From Ruminococcaceae bacterium UBA1730 (GTDB lineage: Bacteria > Bacillota > Clostridia > Oscillospirales > Acutalibacteraceae), in contig DCII01000060.1 of NCBI GenBank assembly GCA_002315935.1, positions 1-45,012 of the forward strand: DNA of 45,012 nt. The letters run 5' to 3'. The position numbers were made by a program, and so were the translations under genes. How positions within the stretch are numbered: position 1 is the first letter of the stretch; each line of letters starts with the position of its first letter. Under the pieces are notes generated by a model. It was not told the DNA's origin and did no database searches. It saw only the letters and a list, made by a program, of their open reading frames with translations. Positions 1 through 8,039 of this stretch are shown here, in pieces.

Positions 1-17
1 GTGCGTGCCGAGCACAC

Positions 18-60
18 AAAAGAAACACCCTATGCTCGCTTGCCGGTTGAGCATAGGGCG
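18..60 (-). terminator. Rho-independent terminator of the XRE gene
   Basis: On the minus strand a 12-base stem (CGCCCTATGCTC pairing with GAGCATAGGGTG, last pair G-T-like) closes an 11-base loop and is followed by a T-rich tract. It starts directly at the stop codon of the XRE gene. Confidence 0.75.
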
Positions 61-267
61 TTATCTGTTCATTTCGGGCTTGTCTGTTCTTTCGAGAATA
101 TAATCAATTGATACATCAAAATAATTTGCAAACAGAATCAATGTTTTATAGTCTGCTTCTCTTTCTCCTGTTTCATATCTGCTGATGCTGTTCTGATTCA
201 TGTTCAAATCCATTGCAAGCTTCAATTGTGAGATTCCTCTTGCCTTGCGGATTTCTTTTAATCTCAT
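61..267 (-). CDS. XRE-family (Cro/C1-type) transcriptional regulator
   Basis: A 68-residue single-domain DNA-binding protein. The five-helix Cro/C1 fold is clear: the helix-turn-helix covers about residues 12-31 (SQLKLAMDLN then NQNSISRYE), followed by the usual LILFANYFDVSIDYIL helix pair. I chose the ATG at 267 because an AGGAGA site lies 8 bases upstream; an in-frame TTG at 273 is too close to that site. It is divergent from the zinc-ribbon gene at 379, and a 14-base inverted repeat lies in the shared region, so it most likely represses that gene and itself. No effector domain is present, so what it senses cannot be told from sequence. Confidence 0.9.
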   Translation of the reverse strand: MRLKEIRKARGISQLKLAMDLNMNQNSISRYETGEREADYKTLILFANYFDVSIDYILERTDKPEMNR

Positions 268-307
268 CGTCAATTCTCCTCAATGTAACATAAAGTTACG
301 AATAGGC

Positions 308-364
308 TTGACATTAATATACCAAAGTGGTATTATAATAATATCCCGTATTGGTATATTAATG
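308..364 (+). promoter_or_regulatory. Promoter of the zinc-ribbon gene with nested palindromic operator
   Basis: TTGACA at 308-313 and TATTAT at 331-336 are 17 bases apart (an alternative TATAAT lies at 334-339). Overlaid on it is a perfect inverted repeat: CATTAATATACCAA at 312-325 and TTGGTATATTAATG at 351-364. A smaller palindrome, ATACCA-AAG-TGGTAT, fills 319-333 inside the spacer and -10 box. Binding of a repressor dimer here would block RNA polymerase. The neighbouring XRE protein is the obvious candidate, by inference. Confidence 0.75.
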
Positions 365-378
365 AGAGGAGAATAATT

Positions 379-828
379 ATGTTTTGTCCAAATTGCGGTA
401 AAGATGCCGGAGAAAGCAAATTCTGTCCTGAATGCGGAAAAGAAGTTGCCAACATTTCTCAGCCAACAGTAAATACTGCCATAATTTGTCCATCTTGCGG
501 TTCAAATAATGTTTCTTTTCAGGCTTTTCAGGAAAATTCAGGAAGCACCACTATTACAAAAGGAAAGTCAAAATATAAAGAAAAAGGACACGGTTTAATT
601 TGGTGGTTGTTTATTGGCTGGTGGTGGTGGGTAGTAGATATTTTCCTTTGGATTTTTGCATTTCCGCTTAAGCTTCTTTCAAAACTTTTCCATAAAAAGA
701 AGTATAAAGGAAAATCAACTTCTGTATCAGAAACAGTTAATCATGTTCATTACAAAACTATGTGCACCTGTAATTCATGCGGTCACATATGGGAAAAAGC
801 AGAAATCAACAATTCTTCATCAAAGTAA
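379..828 (+). CDS. Zinc-ribbon membrane protein with Trp-rich segment
   Basis: A 149-residue protein. An N-terminal zinc ribbon uses C3, C6, C16 and C19. A second zinc site appears split: C37/C40 before, and C131/C134 after, a hydrophobic stretch at about residues 71-102 that contains the run GWWWWVVDIFLW. The two cysteine pairs would meet at the membrane face. A Lys-rich segment follows the membrane stretch. The start has AGAGGAG 8 bases upstream. Function is unknown; related zinc-ribbon/tryptophan-rich proteins are common in Firmicutes. It is a monocistronic unit under the operator described above and ends at a terminator 5 bases after the stop. Confidence 0.75.
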   Translation: MFCPNCGKDAGESKFCPECGKEVANISQPTVNTAIICPSCGSNNVSFQAFQENSGSTTITKGKSKYKEKGHGLIWWLFIGWWWWVVDIFLWIFAFPLKLLSKLFHKKKYKGKSTSVSETVNHVHYKTMCTCNSCGHIWEKAEINNSSSK

Positions 829-832
829 AAAT

Positions 833-863
833 TAACCCTGCTCATTTTTGAGTAGGGTTTTTT
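833..863. terminator. Bidirectional terminator between zinc-ribbon gene and yaiI
   Basis: AACCCTGCTC-ATTTTT-GAGTAGGGTT is followed by TTTTTT on the plus strand and by TTAATTTTT on the minus strand. It serves both converging genes; the stop codon of the minus-strand gene lies within its T-tract. Confidence 0.85.
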
Positions 864-1311
864 ATGAGTACATCGCATCTATAACAAGCCTTTCGAATGC
901 CGATTCAAAGTGTTTATCGTCTTCGTCTGTTCGCTTTTTCGGACCTTTAAGATGATTCTTTGATGAAGCCATTCTTGCCTTTTTCGCCATATATCTTTCG
1001 TTCAGCATTGATTCAATATTATCATCTGAGTAAATTCTTCCGCTTTGATGGATGCAATATGCGCCCTTTCCGAGAGCCATTGCCGCAACGCCGTAATCCT
1101 GCGTCACAACAATATCTCCTCTTCTGCATATATTCACAAGTGCAATATCAACCGCATCCGCTCCTGCACTGACGGTTATTACCTCGCTGTATTCCGAATG
1201 CAGAACATGATTTGTGTCGCAAAGCAAAGTTACCGCAACCGAATATTTTTTTGCAATTCTTTCAACAATTTTTACAACCGGACAGGCGTCGGCATCAACA
1301 AATATTTTCAT
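862..1311 (-). CDS. YaiI/YqxD (DUF188) family PIN-like protein
   Basis: 149 residues, the full family length. The hallmark VDADACPV sits at residues 5-12, followed by the family blocks DTNH, TQDYGVAAMAL and the C-terminal KRTDEDDKHF. The fold is PIN-like with clustered acidic residues, so an RNA or DNA nuclease role is often assumed, but the family has no firmly established function. An upstream ATG at 1386 would add 25 residues encoded by the hairpin array; I reject it because the ATG at 1311 has AAAGGAG 8 bases upstream and begins exactly at the conserved MKIFVDADACP. Confidence 0.92.
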   Translation of the reverse strand: MKIFVDADACPVVKIVERIAKKYSVAVTLLCDTNHVLHSEYSEVITVSAGADAVDIALVNICRRGDIVVTQDYGVAAMALGKGAYCIHQSGRIYSDDNIESMLNERYMAKKARMASSKNHLKGPKKRTDEDDKHFESAFERLVIDAMYS

Positions 1312-1348
1312 GTGGTCTCCTTTTAACGAAATTAAATGATTGGTTTTT

Positions 1349-1502
1349 GGGGAACCCCCGCCGAGGGTTCCCCACGAAAAAATCATCCACCGGAAGATTT
1401 TTTCTCCCCTCCTGCGGTATTTACGGTCAGGGTGTTTCGTTCTCTGCGGAGAACGACCAAAGGCACTGCCTTTGGATTCCGTAAACCTTTTGAAAAAGGT
1501 TT
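1349..1502. repeat. Array of five different small inverted repeats
   Basis: Five consecutive perfect hairpins occupy 154 bases with little between them: 1349-1373 (9-base stem, GGGGAACCC), 1377-1403 (8-base stem, AAAAAATC), 1438-1455 (7-base stem, CGTTCTC), 1457-1475 (8-base stem, CCAAAGGC) and 1483-1502 (9-base stem, AAACCTTTT). The stems are unrelated in sequence. The array lies between yaiI and the transporter terminator and carries no convincing gene, although it stays open on the minus strand. Confidence 0.7.
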
Positions 1503-1573
1503 AATCGAAAACTTTTGCTGTTTTTGTTATTTATACTGATATTGTTGCCAACTTTAGCTTTATGTGAAGAACC

Positions 1574-1602
1574 AAAAAATCCCCGACTTTTCGGTCGGGG
1601 AT
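1574..1602 (-). terminator. Terminator of the GPH transporter gene
   Basis: On the minus strand ATCCCCGAC-CGAAAA-GTCGGGGAT followed by TTTTT, 12 bases after the stop codon. A textbook intrinsic terminator. Confidence 0.9.
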
Positions 1603-1613
1603 CTGAATTTTGA

Positions 1614-3122
1614 TTAAGCTTTTGAACCTTCGCCTTCAACCTTATGAAGCTCATTGACTTCTGCCGAAAGCTTTGCACGGCGTTCATAAAGCTCACGATA
1701 CATCTGAGCCTTCTTTTCGCCGTTAAGGTCATAGAAGAGCTTGGGAACGATGCTGATGATACCTGTAACAACAGGAAGAAGAGTGCACATCCAGAAGAGT
1801 GAATATTCTGTCTGAGCTGACTGACCGCCGAAGCCACCGCCCTGATTATAACCGATTTTTGTGAGAATGAATGCCTTGAGAGTTGCACCGAGAGTATTAA
1901 CAAGCTTCTTTGCAAGGTCCTTTGCAACGCCTGTCATACCTTCGTTTCTGAAGCCTGTCTTCCATTCGCCGTAGTCGATAGCTTCGTTTCTCATTTCCTC
2001 GGGGATAACGCTTCTGATACCCCAGAAGAACATCCAGATTGTTTCACGAATCATGAATGCGGGAATCATTGCACCGAGCTTCTTATAGTTCTTATTGATT
2101 GAACCGATTGCAAATACGCCGAGCATGAGGAAGTCGCTGATATGTGAACCGAAAATCCATAGGGTCTTGGTTGAGAACTTTTCTCTTGCCCAGGGAACAT
2201 AAGAATAACTGATGGGTGATACGATTGCACCGGGAATGCCGACGATTGTTGACATTGTTGCAAGTCCGAGAACGTTTATGTAATAATAGTTCTGACCTGA
2301 TGAAAGGCTGAATGCACCGAGGAACTCGGAAACCGTGATAAGAAGAAGCGGTTTATTGACGAAGATTGACTTGATACCGCTGAGAATACTCGGCTTATCA
2401 ACCGTCTGAGTAACTCTTTCCTTCGCAACAAACGCAAAGAAGAGAGCAAGAAGGCCGCTGACGATGGCAGTGAACATACCTGCCGAAACATAGAGCGAAC
2501 GCATCTGAATCTTTATTGTGTCGTGGCTTACAAGGTCGATAAGAAGACCCATGATAATTTCGGGACCTTTTTCAACGAAGCCCGAAAGAAGGTTGGCTTC
2601 CGTGATAAGACGGGTTCTGTCGATAACATTCGGAGTGATTGTTGCGAGCATACCTGTTCTTGCAATTGCGGCAAGAGAAGAAGCAAGGTTGGTAATCAGC
2701 TGCAAAATCATGTAGAATGCAAGCTTTGAAATATCATAAAGGCCCTTGTTGCTGAAGAAAATCGGCATTGCCCAGAAGAAAAGGCTGAGGAATACACCGG
2801 GGATGGCGTAAACGATGAGCCAAGGCTTGAACTTACCCCAACGGGTACGGGTACGGTCAACGATTGCCGCAAGGAAAATATCATTGATAATATCCCAAAT
2901 GCCTACAACGAAGGTGACTACCGTCTGAAACCTAAGACCGATTTTAATAATATCGGTAACGAAAATATCGTTGTATTTTGTGATGTTGAAGCTCTGAGCA
3001 ATATCATAGAGAATATATGCAAGAGTTTCTTTTGTGCCGACATAGCGGCGGTCCATTGAAGCAGCTGATCTGACGGTTTTTTCTTCGCCGTTCTGAACAA
3101 CAGCTGTCGATTCTGAAGACAT
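1614..3122 (-). CDS. GPH-family sugar:cation symporter
   Basis: A 502-residue, 12-helix major-facilitator-type transporter. The loop after the second helix carries the glycoside-pentoside-hexuronide (GPH) family signature, with the acidic residue and the basic run in IVDRTRTRWGKFKPWL; GEWKTGFRNEG resembles the second family loop. It would import a sugar or glycoside with Na+ or H+; the substrate cannot be read from sequence. The N-terminus is longer than in MelB-like proteins, with about 25 polar residues. The ATG at 3137 lacks a ribosome site, whereas that at 3122 has GGGAG 8 bases upstream, so I start there. Monocistronic, with its own promoter and terminator. Confidence 0.88.
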   Translation of the reverse strand: MSSESTAVVQNGEEKTVRSAASMDRRYVGTKETLAYILYDIAQSFNITKYNDIFVTDIIKIGLRFQTVVTFVVGIWDIINDIFLAAIVDRTRTRWGKFKPWLIVYAIPGVFLSLFFWAMPIFFSNKGLYDISKLAFYMILQLITNLASSLAAIARTGMLATITPNVIDRTRLITEANLLSGFVEKGPEIIMGLLIDLVSHDTIKIQMRSLYVSAGMFTAIVSGLLALFFAFVAKERVTQTVDKPSILSGIKSIFVNKPLLLITVSEFLGAFSLSSGQNYYYINVLGLATMSTIVGIPGAIVSPISYSYVPWAREKFSTKTLWIFGSHISDFLMLGVFAIGSINKNYKKLGAMIPAFMIRETIWMFFWGIRSVIPEEMRNEAIDYGEWKTGFRNEGMTGVAKDLAKKLVNTLGATLKAFILTKIGYNQGGGFGGQSAQTEYSLFWMCTLLPVVTGIISIVPKLFYDLNGEKKAQMYRELYERRAKLSAEVNELHKVEGEGSKA

Positions 3123-3155
3123 ATCTTTCGCTCCCATCTTAAGAATATCTAATTT

Positions 3156-3184
3156 ATTTTATCACAACATAATCGCTATTTCAA
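3156..3184 (-). promoter_or_regulatory. Promoter of the GPH transporter
   Basis: Read on the minus strand: TTGAAA (3184-3179), 17 bases, TAAAAT (3161-3156). The start codon lies about 25 bases downstream of the expected transcript start. Confidence 0.65.
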
Positions 3185-3262
3185 CCATCATTTATTTTTT
3201 GTGAATTATTACAGATTGTTGCATATTTCTTTGTGTAATTTCACTACAAGAAACACTTTCTA

Positions 3263-3299
3263 AAAGAAAATCCACCGTTCCCGATTATGAAACGGCGGA
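3263..3299 (-). terminator. Terminator of the TVP38-like gene
   Basis: On the minus strand CCGCCGTT-TCATAATCGGG-AACGGTGG followed by ATTTTCTTTT, 11 bases after the stop codon; one G-T pair in the stem. Confidence 0.75.
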
Positions 3300-3310
3300 C
3301 AAATTTCGGA

Positions 3311-3928
3311 TTATTTAAAAAGATTTGCAAGCTGATCTGAGGTGAGAAAGTGACCTGCACACGCCCAGAGAATATATATCGGCACAACGCCGAGGTTACC
3401 TGCGATAAAGAATGTTTTGAAATCAATTCCTATTGCACCGAAAAGGAGACTTGTGAGGTCACCGGGGATGACACCCGTCATCTTGATTATAAGCACATTA
3501 AGAAAAGCATTTTTATTTGCGAATTTATCAAATTTCTGAACCTTCGGGAATTTGTTTCTCAGGGAATCATACATACTTTTTCCGGTAAATCTTCCGAGAA
3601 AATAGGGAACAATCATGCAGGTTGCCGTTGCAATAAGGTTAACGAGAATTGCAACCCAGAGCTTTTCGAAAACCATTCCGGAAATCAGATAAACAATCGA
3701 CGGCGTGATAACAAGAGCAAAAGCCTTGACGAAGGAAAACGCAATAAGAATAGCCGCAACAAGATATACGCTTCCGTCAAGCCAGCTTCTGATAACCTCG
3801 GCGTTCTTGATGGAAATGTTATACTTCTTCATAAGAATAATACCGGTAATAATCATTAACACGATAAAAACGATTGATGCAATCTGCAAGGATTTTATGA
3901 GCTTGTCATAATTTTTCTTCTGTTCCAT
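3311..3928 (-). CDS. TVP38/TMEM64 (VTT/SNARE-associated) membrane protein
   Basis: A 205-residue membrane protein with about five or six hydrophobic segments. The central part matches the VTT domain shared by TVP38/TMEM64 and DedA proteins: a re-entrant ALVITPSIVYLISGMVF segment, FLGRFTGK, and the later MTGVIPGDLTSLLFGA. Family members are implicated in lipid scrambling and envelope homeostasis; the exact role here is unknown. AGGAAG lies 7 bases before the ATG. It stands alone with its own promoter and terminator. Confidence 0.85.
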   Translation of the reverse strand: MEQKKNYDKLIKSLQIASIVFIVLMIITGIILMKKYNISIKNAEVIRSWLDGSVYLVAAILIAFSFVKAFALVITPSIVYLISGMVFEKLWVAILVNLIATATCMIVPYFLGRFTGKSMYDSLRNKFPKVQKFDKFANKNAFLNVLIIKMTGVIPGDLTSLLFGAIGIDFKTFFIAGNLGVVPIYILWACAGHFLTSDQLANLFK

Positions 3929-3973
3929 AACTACTTCCTTTACTTTTTATTCTGTTTTTGCAAGTTTAGATAA

Positions 3974-4002
3974 ATCATAGCATAATTTTTGCCGATTAAC
4001 AA
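3974..4002 (-). promoter_or_regulatory. Promoter of the TVP38-like gene
   Basis: Minus strand: TTGTTA (4002-3997), 17-base spacer, TATGAT (3979-3974). Confidence 0.6.
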
Positions 4003-4065
4003 TACTTTTTCCGAAAATTTGTGTGAAATCTATATTTATACAATTATATATACCGTTTGATACAC

Positions 4066-4094
4066 TTGATTTTAACCTCTCTGTGTGATATGAT
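4066..4094 (+). promoter_or_regulatory. Promoter of the beta-propeller gene
   Basis: TTGATT (4066-4071), 17-base spacer, TATGAT (4089-4094). The chosen start codon is 20 bases past the -10 box, so the leader is short. Confidence 0.6.
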
Positions 4095-4113
4095 TTCAAT
4101 GGTGGTGAATACT

Positions 4114-5727
4114 ATGTATGATTTTATGTCAAGATTATTGCTTTTCACGGTAGCCGTAATTCTTGTTGTTTTCAATTTTTTCAGAAGTCTGCCGGGAATG
4201 TTTGAAAAGCAGGACCCAACAAATCCGTCAACCGAAACAACCGTTGTTGAAACGATGACGGATACAACATCAGAAGTCACAACCGAATATTCAACAGCTG
4301 CAACCTCTCCTTCAACCGAACCTGCAACTCAGGCAACAACTCAGGCAACAACGAGAGTCCCTGTTACATATACCGACAGGTCAACTACCGAGGGCGGTAC
4401 TCTTGTAAGAACAATCAACGATAGAGGAATGAAGATGTTCGGCGGAAAGGGCGTTGACATTTTCAGCGGAACGGATGCCGATGTTGAGAGCATCTATGCC
4501 TGCGGAGCAACAACCTCCAACGACGGCGATATGGTCGGCAACACCTCAACCTCATCCTCGAAAAACGGTTCATTTATCGTGAAGTATGATTCTGACCTCA
4601 AGGTTAAGTGGAATAAAATTTTCTGCGAGAGCGACGGAACGATAAATATTGAGGATGTTGCAATTCTCAAGGATAAGAATATCATTGCAGTCGGCTATTC
4701 AAATGCATCTTCCTATGCTTCGGATAGTGCATACAAAGGCACATTCGAGGGTATTATCATCAAGCTTTCGCCGGATGGTGACATCATTTGGAGAAAGTCG
4801 TTCGGCGGAAGCGGACTTGACAGATTCAACTGCGTATGTGCGGTCGGAAACGGATTTGCAGTCGGCGGCTCAACCGATTCAACTGACGGCAATTTCGCAG
4901 GTCTTCCCGAATACGGCACATCGAGTGCAATCATCATGAATTTTGATTCAGACGGCAAAATTCTCTGGAACAGGTATCTCAACGGCAAGAAGGGTGGTTC
5001 AATAGAGGGAATTGCTTCGGATTCAGGCAAAAACATTTTTGTCACCTGCTTCACAGGCTCGGTTGACGGTGAATTTGCTTCGTTCAGCGGACTCTTCGGC
5101 GGTTATCTTGACACCGTTGTTCTGAAATATAATTATGAAGGAACATATCAGTGGAATTATGTTATTGCATCAAGCGGAAGAGACGAATTTGCCGCAATTG
5201 TTGCGGACGGTGACGGAGGATGCCTTGTCGGCGGTCACTATGAGAAAATCGGAACGGTCATGCCTGACGGCACATTCGCCGACATTCATAACTGCGGCGG
5301 TATTGATGCACTTGTTTTCAGAATAAATTCCGATGGAACGCAAAGATGGAATAAAGCTGTTTCGGGTCTTGAAAATGATTTTATTTACGATATAGCAAAG
5401 GTTCAGGGCGGTTATGTTGCAGTTGGAGCAACATATTCATCAAACCGTGAATTCTCCGGTTGCGGCAACCTCGGAGCTTCGGACGGCTTTGCGGATTTCT
5501 TTACTCCGGGCGGAAAAACGGTCGGAGTTGTAACGCAGGGAGGCTCAAGAGATGATTTGGCACTCTGCGTTTCGGTCAGTGACGGAAATGCAATGGTTTT
5601 CGGCAAATCGGTTTCGAATGATGGCTATTTCAACGGATGCAACACGCATCTTTCGGATGCACTGATTGAAATTCTCGGCAATTCCTTCACGGGCTATGTT
5701 ACAAAATACGCCTTCAGAGCTTATTAA
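4114..5727 (+). CDS. Membrane-anchored extracellular beta-propeller-like repeat protein
   Basis: 537 residues. One N-terminal membrane helix (about residues 6-22, LLLFTVAVILVVF) is followed by a Thr/Ser/Pro-rich linker to about residue 90, then about 400 residues of repeats of roughly 50 residues. Each repeat carries variants of GDIIWRKSFGGSG, then an acidic residue, a hydrophobic strand and VGGSTDSTDG, as in bacterial blade-type repeats. The protein probably hangs outside the cell on its linker, for binding of an unknown ligand; no catalytic motif is visible. The start at 4114 has GGTGGTG 5 bases upstream; the ORF continues upstream by 19 codons without a ribosome site. Confidence 0.75.
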   Translation: MYDFMSRLLLFTVAVILVVFNFFRSLPGMFEKQDPTNPSTETTVVETMTDTTSEVTTEYSTAATSPSTEPATQATTQATTRVPVTYTDRSTTEGGTLVRTINDRGMKMFGGKGVDIFSGTDADVESIYACGATTSNDGDMVGNTSTSSSKNGSFIVKYDSDLKVKWNKIFCESDGTINIEDVAILKDKNIIAVGYSNASSYASDSAYKGTFEGIIIKLSPDGDIIWRKSFGGSGLDRFNCVCAVGNGFAVGGSTDSTDGNFAGLPEYGTSSAIIMNFDSDGKILWNRYLNGKKGGSIEGIASDSGKNIFVTCFTGSVDGEFASFSGLFGGYLDTVVLKYNYEGTYQWNYVIASSGRDEFAAIVADGDGGCLVGGHYEKIGTVMPDGTFADIHNCGGIDALVFRINSDGTQRWNKAVSGLENDFIYDIAKVQGGYVAVGATYSSNREFSGCGNLGASDGFADFFTPGGKTVGVVTQGGSRDDLALCVSVSDGNAMVFGKSVSNDGYFNGCNTHLSDALIEILGNSFTGYVTKYAFRAY

Positions 5728-5734
5728 AAAGAAA

Positions 5735-5775
5735 AATTCCAAGGTTTTCAAAAATGAGAATCTTGGAATTTTTTT
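5735..5775. terminator. Bidirectional terminator
   Basis: AAATTCCAAG and CTTGGAATTT enclose a loop of about 19 bases, with A-rich and T-rich flanks on either side. It ends both the beta-propeller gene and the long minus-strand operon that stops at 5782. Confidence 0.8.
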
Positions 5776-5781
5776 ATGAAA

Positions 5782-6252
5782 TTATAAATTGTGTTTTCCG
5801 CTGACTTCATCAAGAACTATGCGGAAAACTTCAACATTCGGAAGACCCTTGCAGCTTGTTACGGGGAATCCGCTTTCCTTATATTTGGCAAGCATAACCT
5901 TTAGAGCGTAAACTCTGTCCTTCTGCTCGGTCAGAAGCTCTGCATTGCCCGTGCCGATAACGCTTTCATAAATTGCGGTTATTTCGCCGTTATCACGCTT
6001 TTCAACTCTGTAATATAAGTCTGCCTCAACGCACACACGGTTATCCTTATTGAGAATTTCCCATTTTCTGCCTGCACCTGCCGAATGGAAATAGATAATC
6101 AGCTTTCCGTCAGCAAGCTCCGAGCCGAAGGTCATGGGAATGATATAGGGGTAGCCGTTTTCGCCGTTCATGCCGACTCTTATTGTGTCACATCTTGTCA
6201 GAATATCGTTGATTTCATTGATATTGCCGACTTCTCTTTCATCACGCCTCAT
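5782..6252 (-). CDS. PNPOx-fold flavoprotein (NimA-like)
   Basis: A 156-residue protein of the pyridoxamine-5'-phosphate-oxidase-like split-barrel superfamily. MRRDEREV opens it as in NimA-type proteins; YPYIIPMTF and YFHSAGAGRKWEIL are the strands and phosphate-binding loop that hold FMN. Nim proteins reduce nitro groups, but most relatives have unknown substrates, so a general FMN-dependent reductase is the safest reading. It is the last gene of the operon, 2 bases after hrb, with AAGGATG overlapping the hrb stop region, so it is probably translationally coupled to hrb and could draw electrons from the same redox partners. Confidence 0.85.
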   Translation of the reverse strand: MRRDEREVGNINEINDILTRCDTIRVGMNGENGYPYIIPMTFGSELADGKLIIYFHSAGAGRKWEILNKDNRVCVEADLYYRVEKRDNGEITAIYESVIGTGNAELLTEQKDRVYALKVMLAKYKESGFPVTSCKGLPNVEVFRIVLDEVSGKHNL

Positions 6253-6254
6253 AT

Positions 6255-6875
6255 TTATTCATCCTTATATATCGGCTCAAAATCGGAAGCATCATGGCCG
6301 CAGAGAGGGCAGGAGAAATCCTCGGGAAGCTTTGCTCCCTCATAAACATATTTGCAGATTTTACATCTCCAGCCGATTATCTCCTTTTCGGGCTTTGCAA
6401 CAGGTTGAGGCTTGAGCTTCGTCTGATAATCGGAATAGGTGAGCGGTGCGTTTTCGCTGAGCCTGAACGCATCGTCAATCTCGGCTATGAACATGGTATG
6501 GCTGCCCAAATCCATCTTATCAACAACCTTGCAGGAAAGAACCGCACAGGTCTGCCAGCTGAGATAGGGAATGCCGTTTTTGTCGGTTGTAATTGTCATA
6601 TTGCCGAATTTATCAGCATCCTTGCCCGACTGCAAGCCGAAATGCTTTATCGTTTCAAAAAGGCAGGTGTTGTCGAGAATGCTCAGAGTGAAAATACCGC
6701 TCTTCTTGAGCATTTCGCAGGTGAGATTGCCGTTGATGCATGAAATTGCAATTCTTGTGGGGTTGGATGCAACCTGCATACAGGTGTTGGTGATGCATCC
6801 GTTCATTCTGCCGTCAAGCTTGGTGGCAAGCATGAATACGCCGTATGAAATGCTGTAAAGTGCTTTCGGGTCCAT
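6255..6875 (-). CDS. hrb: High-molecular-weight rubredoxin (flavin reductase-rubredoxin fusion)
   Basis: 206 residues. Residues 1 to about 150 are a flavin reductase domain (FMN-binding split barrel; MNGCITNTCMQVASNPTRIA is typical). Residues 166-206 are a rubredoxin-like knuckle with C171, C174, C189 and C192. The gap between the cysteine pairs is only 14 residues, as in the rubrerythrin-type short rubredoxin, not the long classical type. In Moorella thermoacetica Hrb passes electrons from NADH:rubredoxin oxidoreductase to FprA; the adjacent fprA gene here, 12 bases upstream, supports the same job. AAGGAGAG precedes the ATG. Confidence 0.9.
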   Translation of the reverse strand: MDPKALYSISYGVFMLATKLDGRMNGCITNTCMQVASNPTRIAISCINGNLTCEMLKKSGIFTLSILDNTCLFETIKHFGLQSGKDADKFGNMTITTDKNGIPYLSWQTCAVLSCKVVDKMDLGSHTMFIAEIDDAFRLSENAPLTYSDYQTKLKPQPVAKPEKEIIGWRCKICKYVYEGAKLPEDFSCPLCGHDASDFEPIYKDE

Positions 6876-6887
6876 AATATTCTCTCC

Positions 6888-8027
6888 TTATTTTGTAAGT
6901 TCATCCGCAAGAGCCTCAATCTGAATTCTGTTTTCATCATTGAGTGCGGAAAGTATTTTAACATTGTTTTCTGCGATGGTAAGATTTTTACTACCGTCAA
7001 GCATCTTCTTCATAACGGTTGCGGCAACGGGAGCCCATGAACCGTTTTCGATGAATGCAACGGTCTTATTTTTAAATCCTCTCTCGGTGAGATGATTGAT
7101 GAATTCCTTCATGAACGGGAAAATATCCGAATTATAGGTTGTGGTTGCAAAAACAATCTTTCCGTAGCGGAACGCATCCTCAACAACCTCTGCCATGTCA
7201 GAGCGGGCAAGGTCATTGGTAACCACCTTCGGGCAACCCTTTTCCGTCAGCTTTTCCGCAAGAAGCTCAACCGCTTTCTTTGTGTTGCCGTAAACCGATG
7301 TATAGGCAATCATAATGCCGTCACTTTCAACGCCGTATGATGACCATGTGTTGTAAAGGTCAAGATAATAGCCGAGATTTTCGCTGAGAACGGGTCCGTG
7401 AAGAGGGCAGATAGTCCGGATGTCAAGTGCAGCTGCCTTCTTGAGAAGAGCCTGAACCTGTGCACCGTATTTGCCGACAATGCCGAAATAATAGCGTCTT
7501 GCTTCGCACGCCCAGTCCTCTTGTGCATCAAGTGCACCGAACTTTCCGAAAGCATCGGCAGAATAAAGAACCTTATCCTTTTTATCGTATGTAACGATAA
7601 CCTCGGGCCAGTGAACCATCGGAGCGGTGATGAACATAAGCTCGTGTTCGCCGAGAGAAAGAGTATCATTTTCGCCGACAATCATTCTGCGGTCTGCAAA
7701 ATCCTCTCCGAAGAAATTCTTCATCATGGTGAATGACTTTGCCGAGGAAACAAGAGTTGCTTCGGGATAAGCATTCATAAACTGACAGATATTTGCCGAA
7801 TGGTCAGGCTCCATATGCTGAATTATGAGATAATCGGGCTTTCTGCCGTCAAGTGCAGAAGCGAGATTGCCGAGCCATTCCTCAGTGAAATTCTTATCAA
7901 CCGTGTCAAAAACGGCAACCTTTTCGTCGAGGATAACATATGAATTATATGCCATTCCTTCGGGAACGATATACTGACCCTCAAACAGGTCGATTTTTCT
8001 GTCATTTACTCCTATGTACTTAAACAT
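6888..8027 (-). CDS. fprA: Flavodiiron protein (type A flavoprotein)
   Basis: 379 residues, the standard two-domain class A length. The metallo-beta-lactamase-like diiron domain has its ligands in order: H71, E73, D75, H76 (HMEPDH), H139, D158 and H210. The flavodoxin domain begins near residue 237 with IAYTSVYGNTKKA, the FMN phosphate loop. Such proteins reduce O2 to water or NO to N2O in the cytoplasm of anaerobes. The hrb gene that follows supplies electrons. AAGGAGA lies 7 bases before the ATG. It sits inside an operon that starts at glgP, which would make oxygen/NO defence depend on that promoter unless an internal one exists. Confidence 0.96.
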   Translation of the reverse strand: MFKYIGVNDRKIDLFEGQYIVPEGMAYNSYVILDEKVAVFDTVDKNFTEEWLGNLASALDGRKPDYLIIQHMEPDHSANICQFMNAYPEATLVSSAKSFTMMKNFFGEDFADRRMIVGENDTLSLGEHELMFITAPMVHWPEVIVTYDKKDKVLYSADAFGKFGALDAQEDWACEARRYYFGIVGKYGAQVQALLKKAAALDIRTICPLHGPVLSENLGYYLDLYNTWSSYGVESDGIMIAYTSVYGNTKKAVELLAEKLTEKGCPKVVTNDLARSDMAEVVEDAFRYGKIVFATTTYNSDIFPFMKEFINHLTERGFKNKTVAFIENGSWAPVAATVMKKMLDGSKNLTIAENNVKILSALNDENRIQIEALADELTK

Positions 8028-8039
8028 AATCCAATCTCC

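Noticed and set aside
1312..1386. 25-residue N-terminal extension of the YaiI protein
   Set aside because: The extra residues come from the hairpin array; the internal ATG has a proper ribosome site and fits the family start.
1427..1927. 166-residue minus-strand open frame over the hairpin array and transporter end
   Set aside because: It is out of frame with the transporter gene, has no ribosome site and its composition (many Ser, Phe, Gln) is that of a shadow frame.
3350..3859. 169-residue plus-strand frame opposite the TVP38-like gene
   Set aside because: Antisense shadow of a well-supported membrane protein; no ribosome site and high Asn/Lys/Cys composition.
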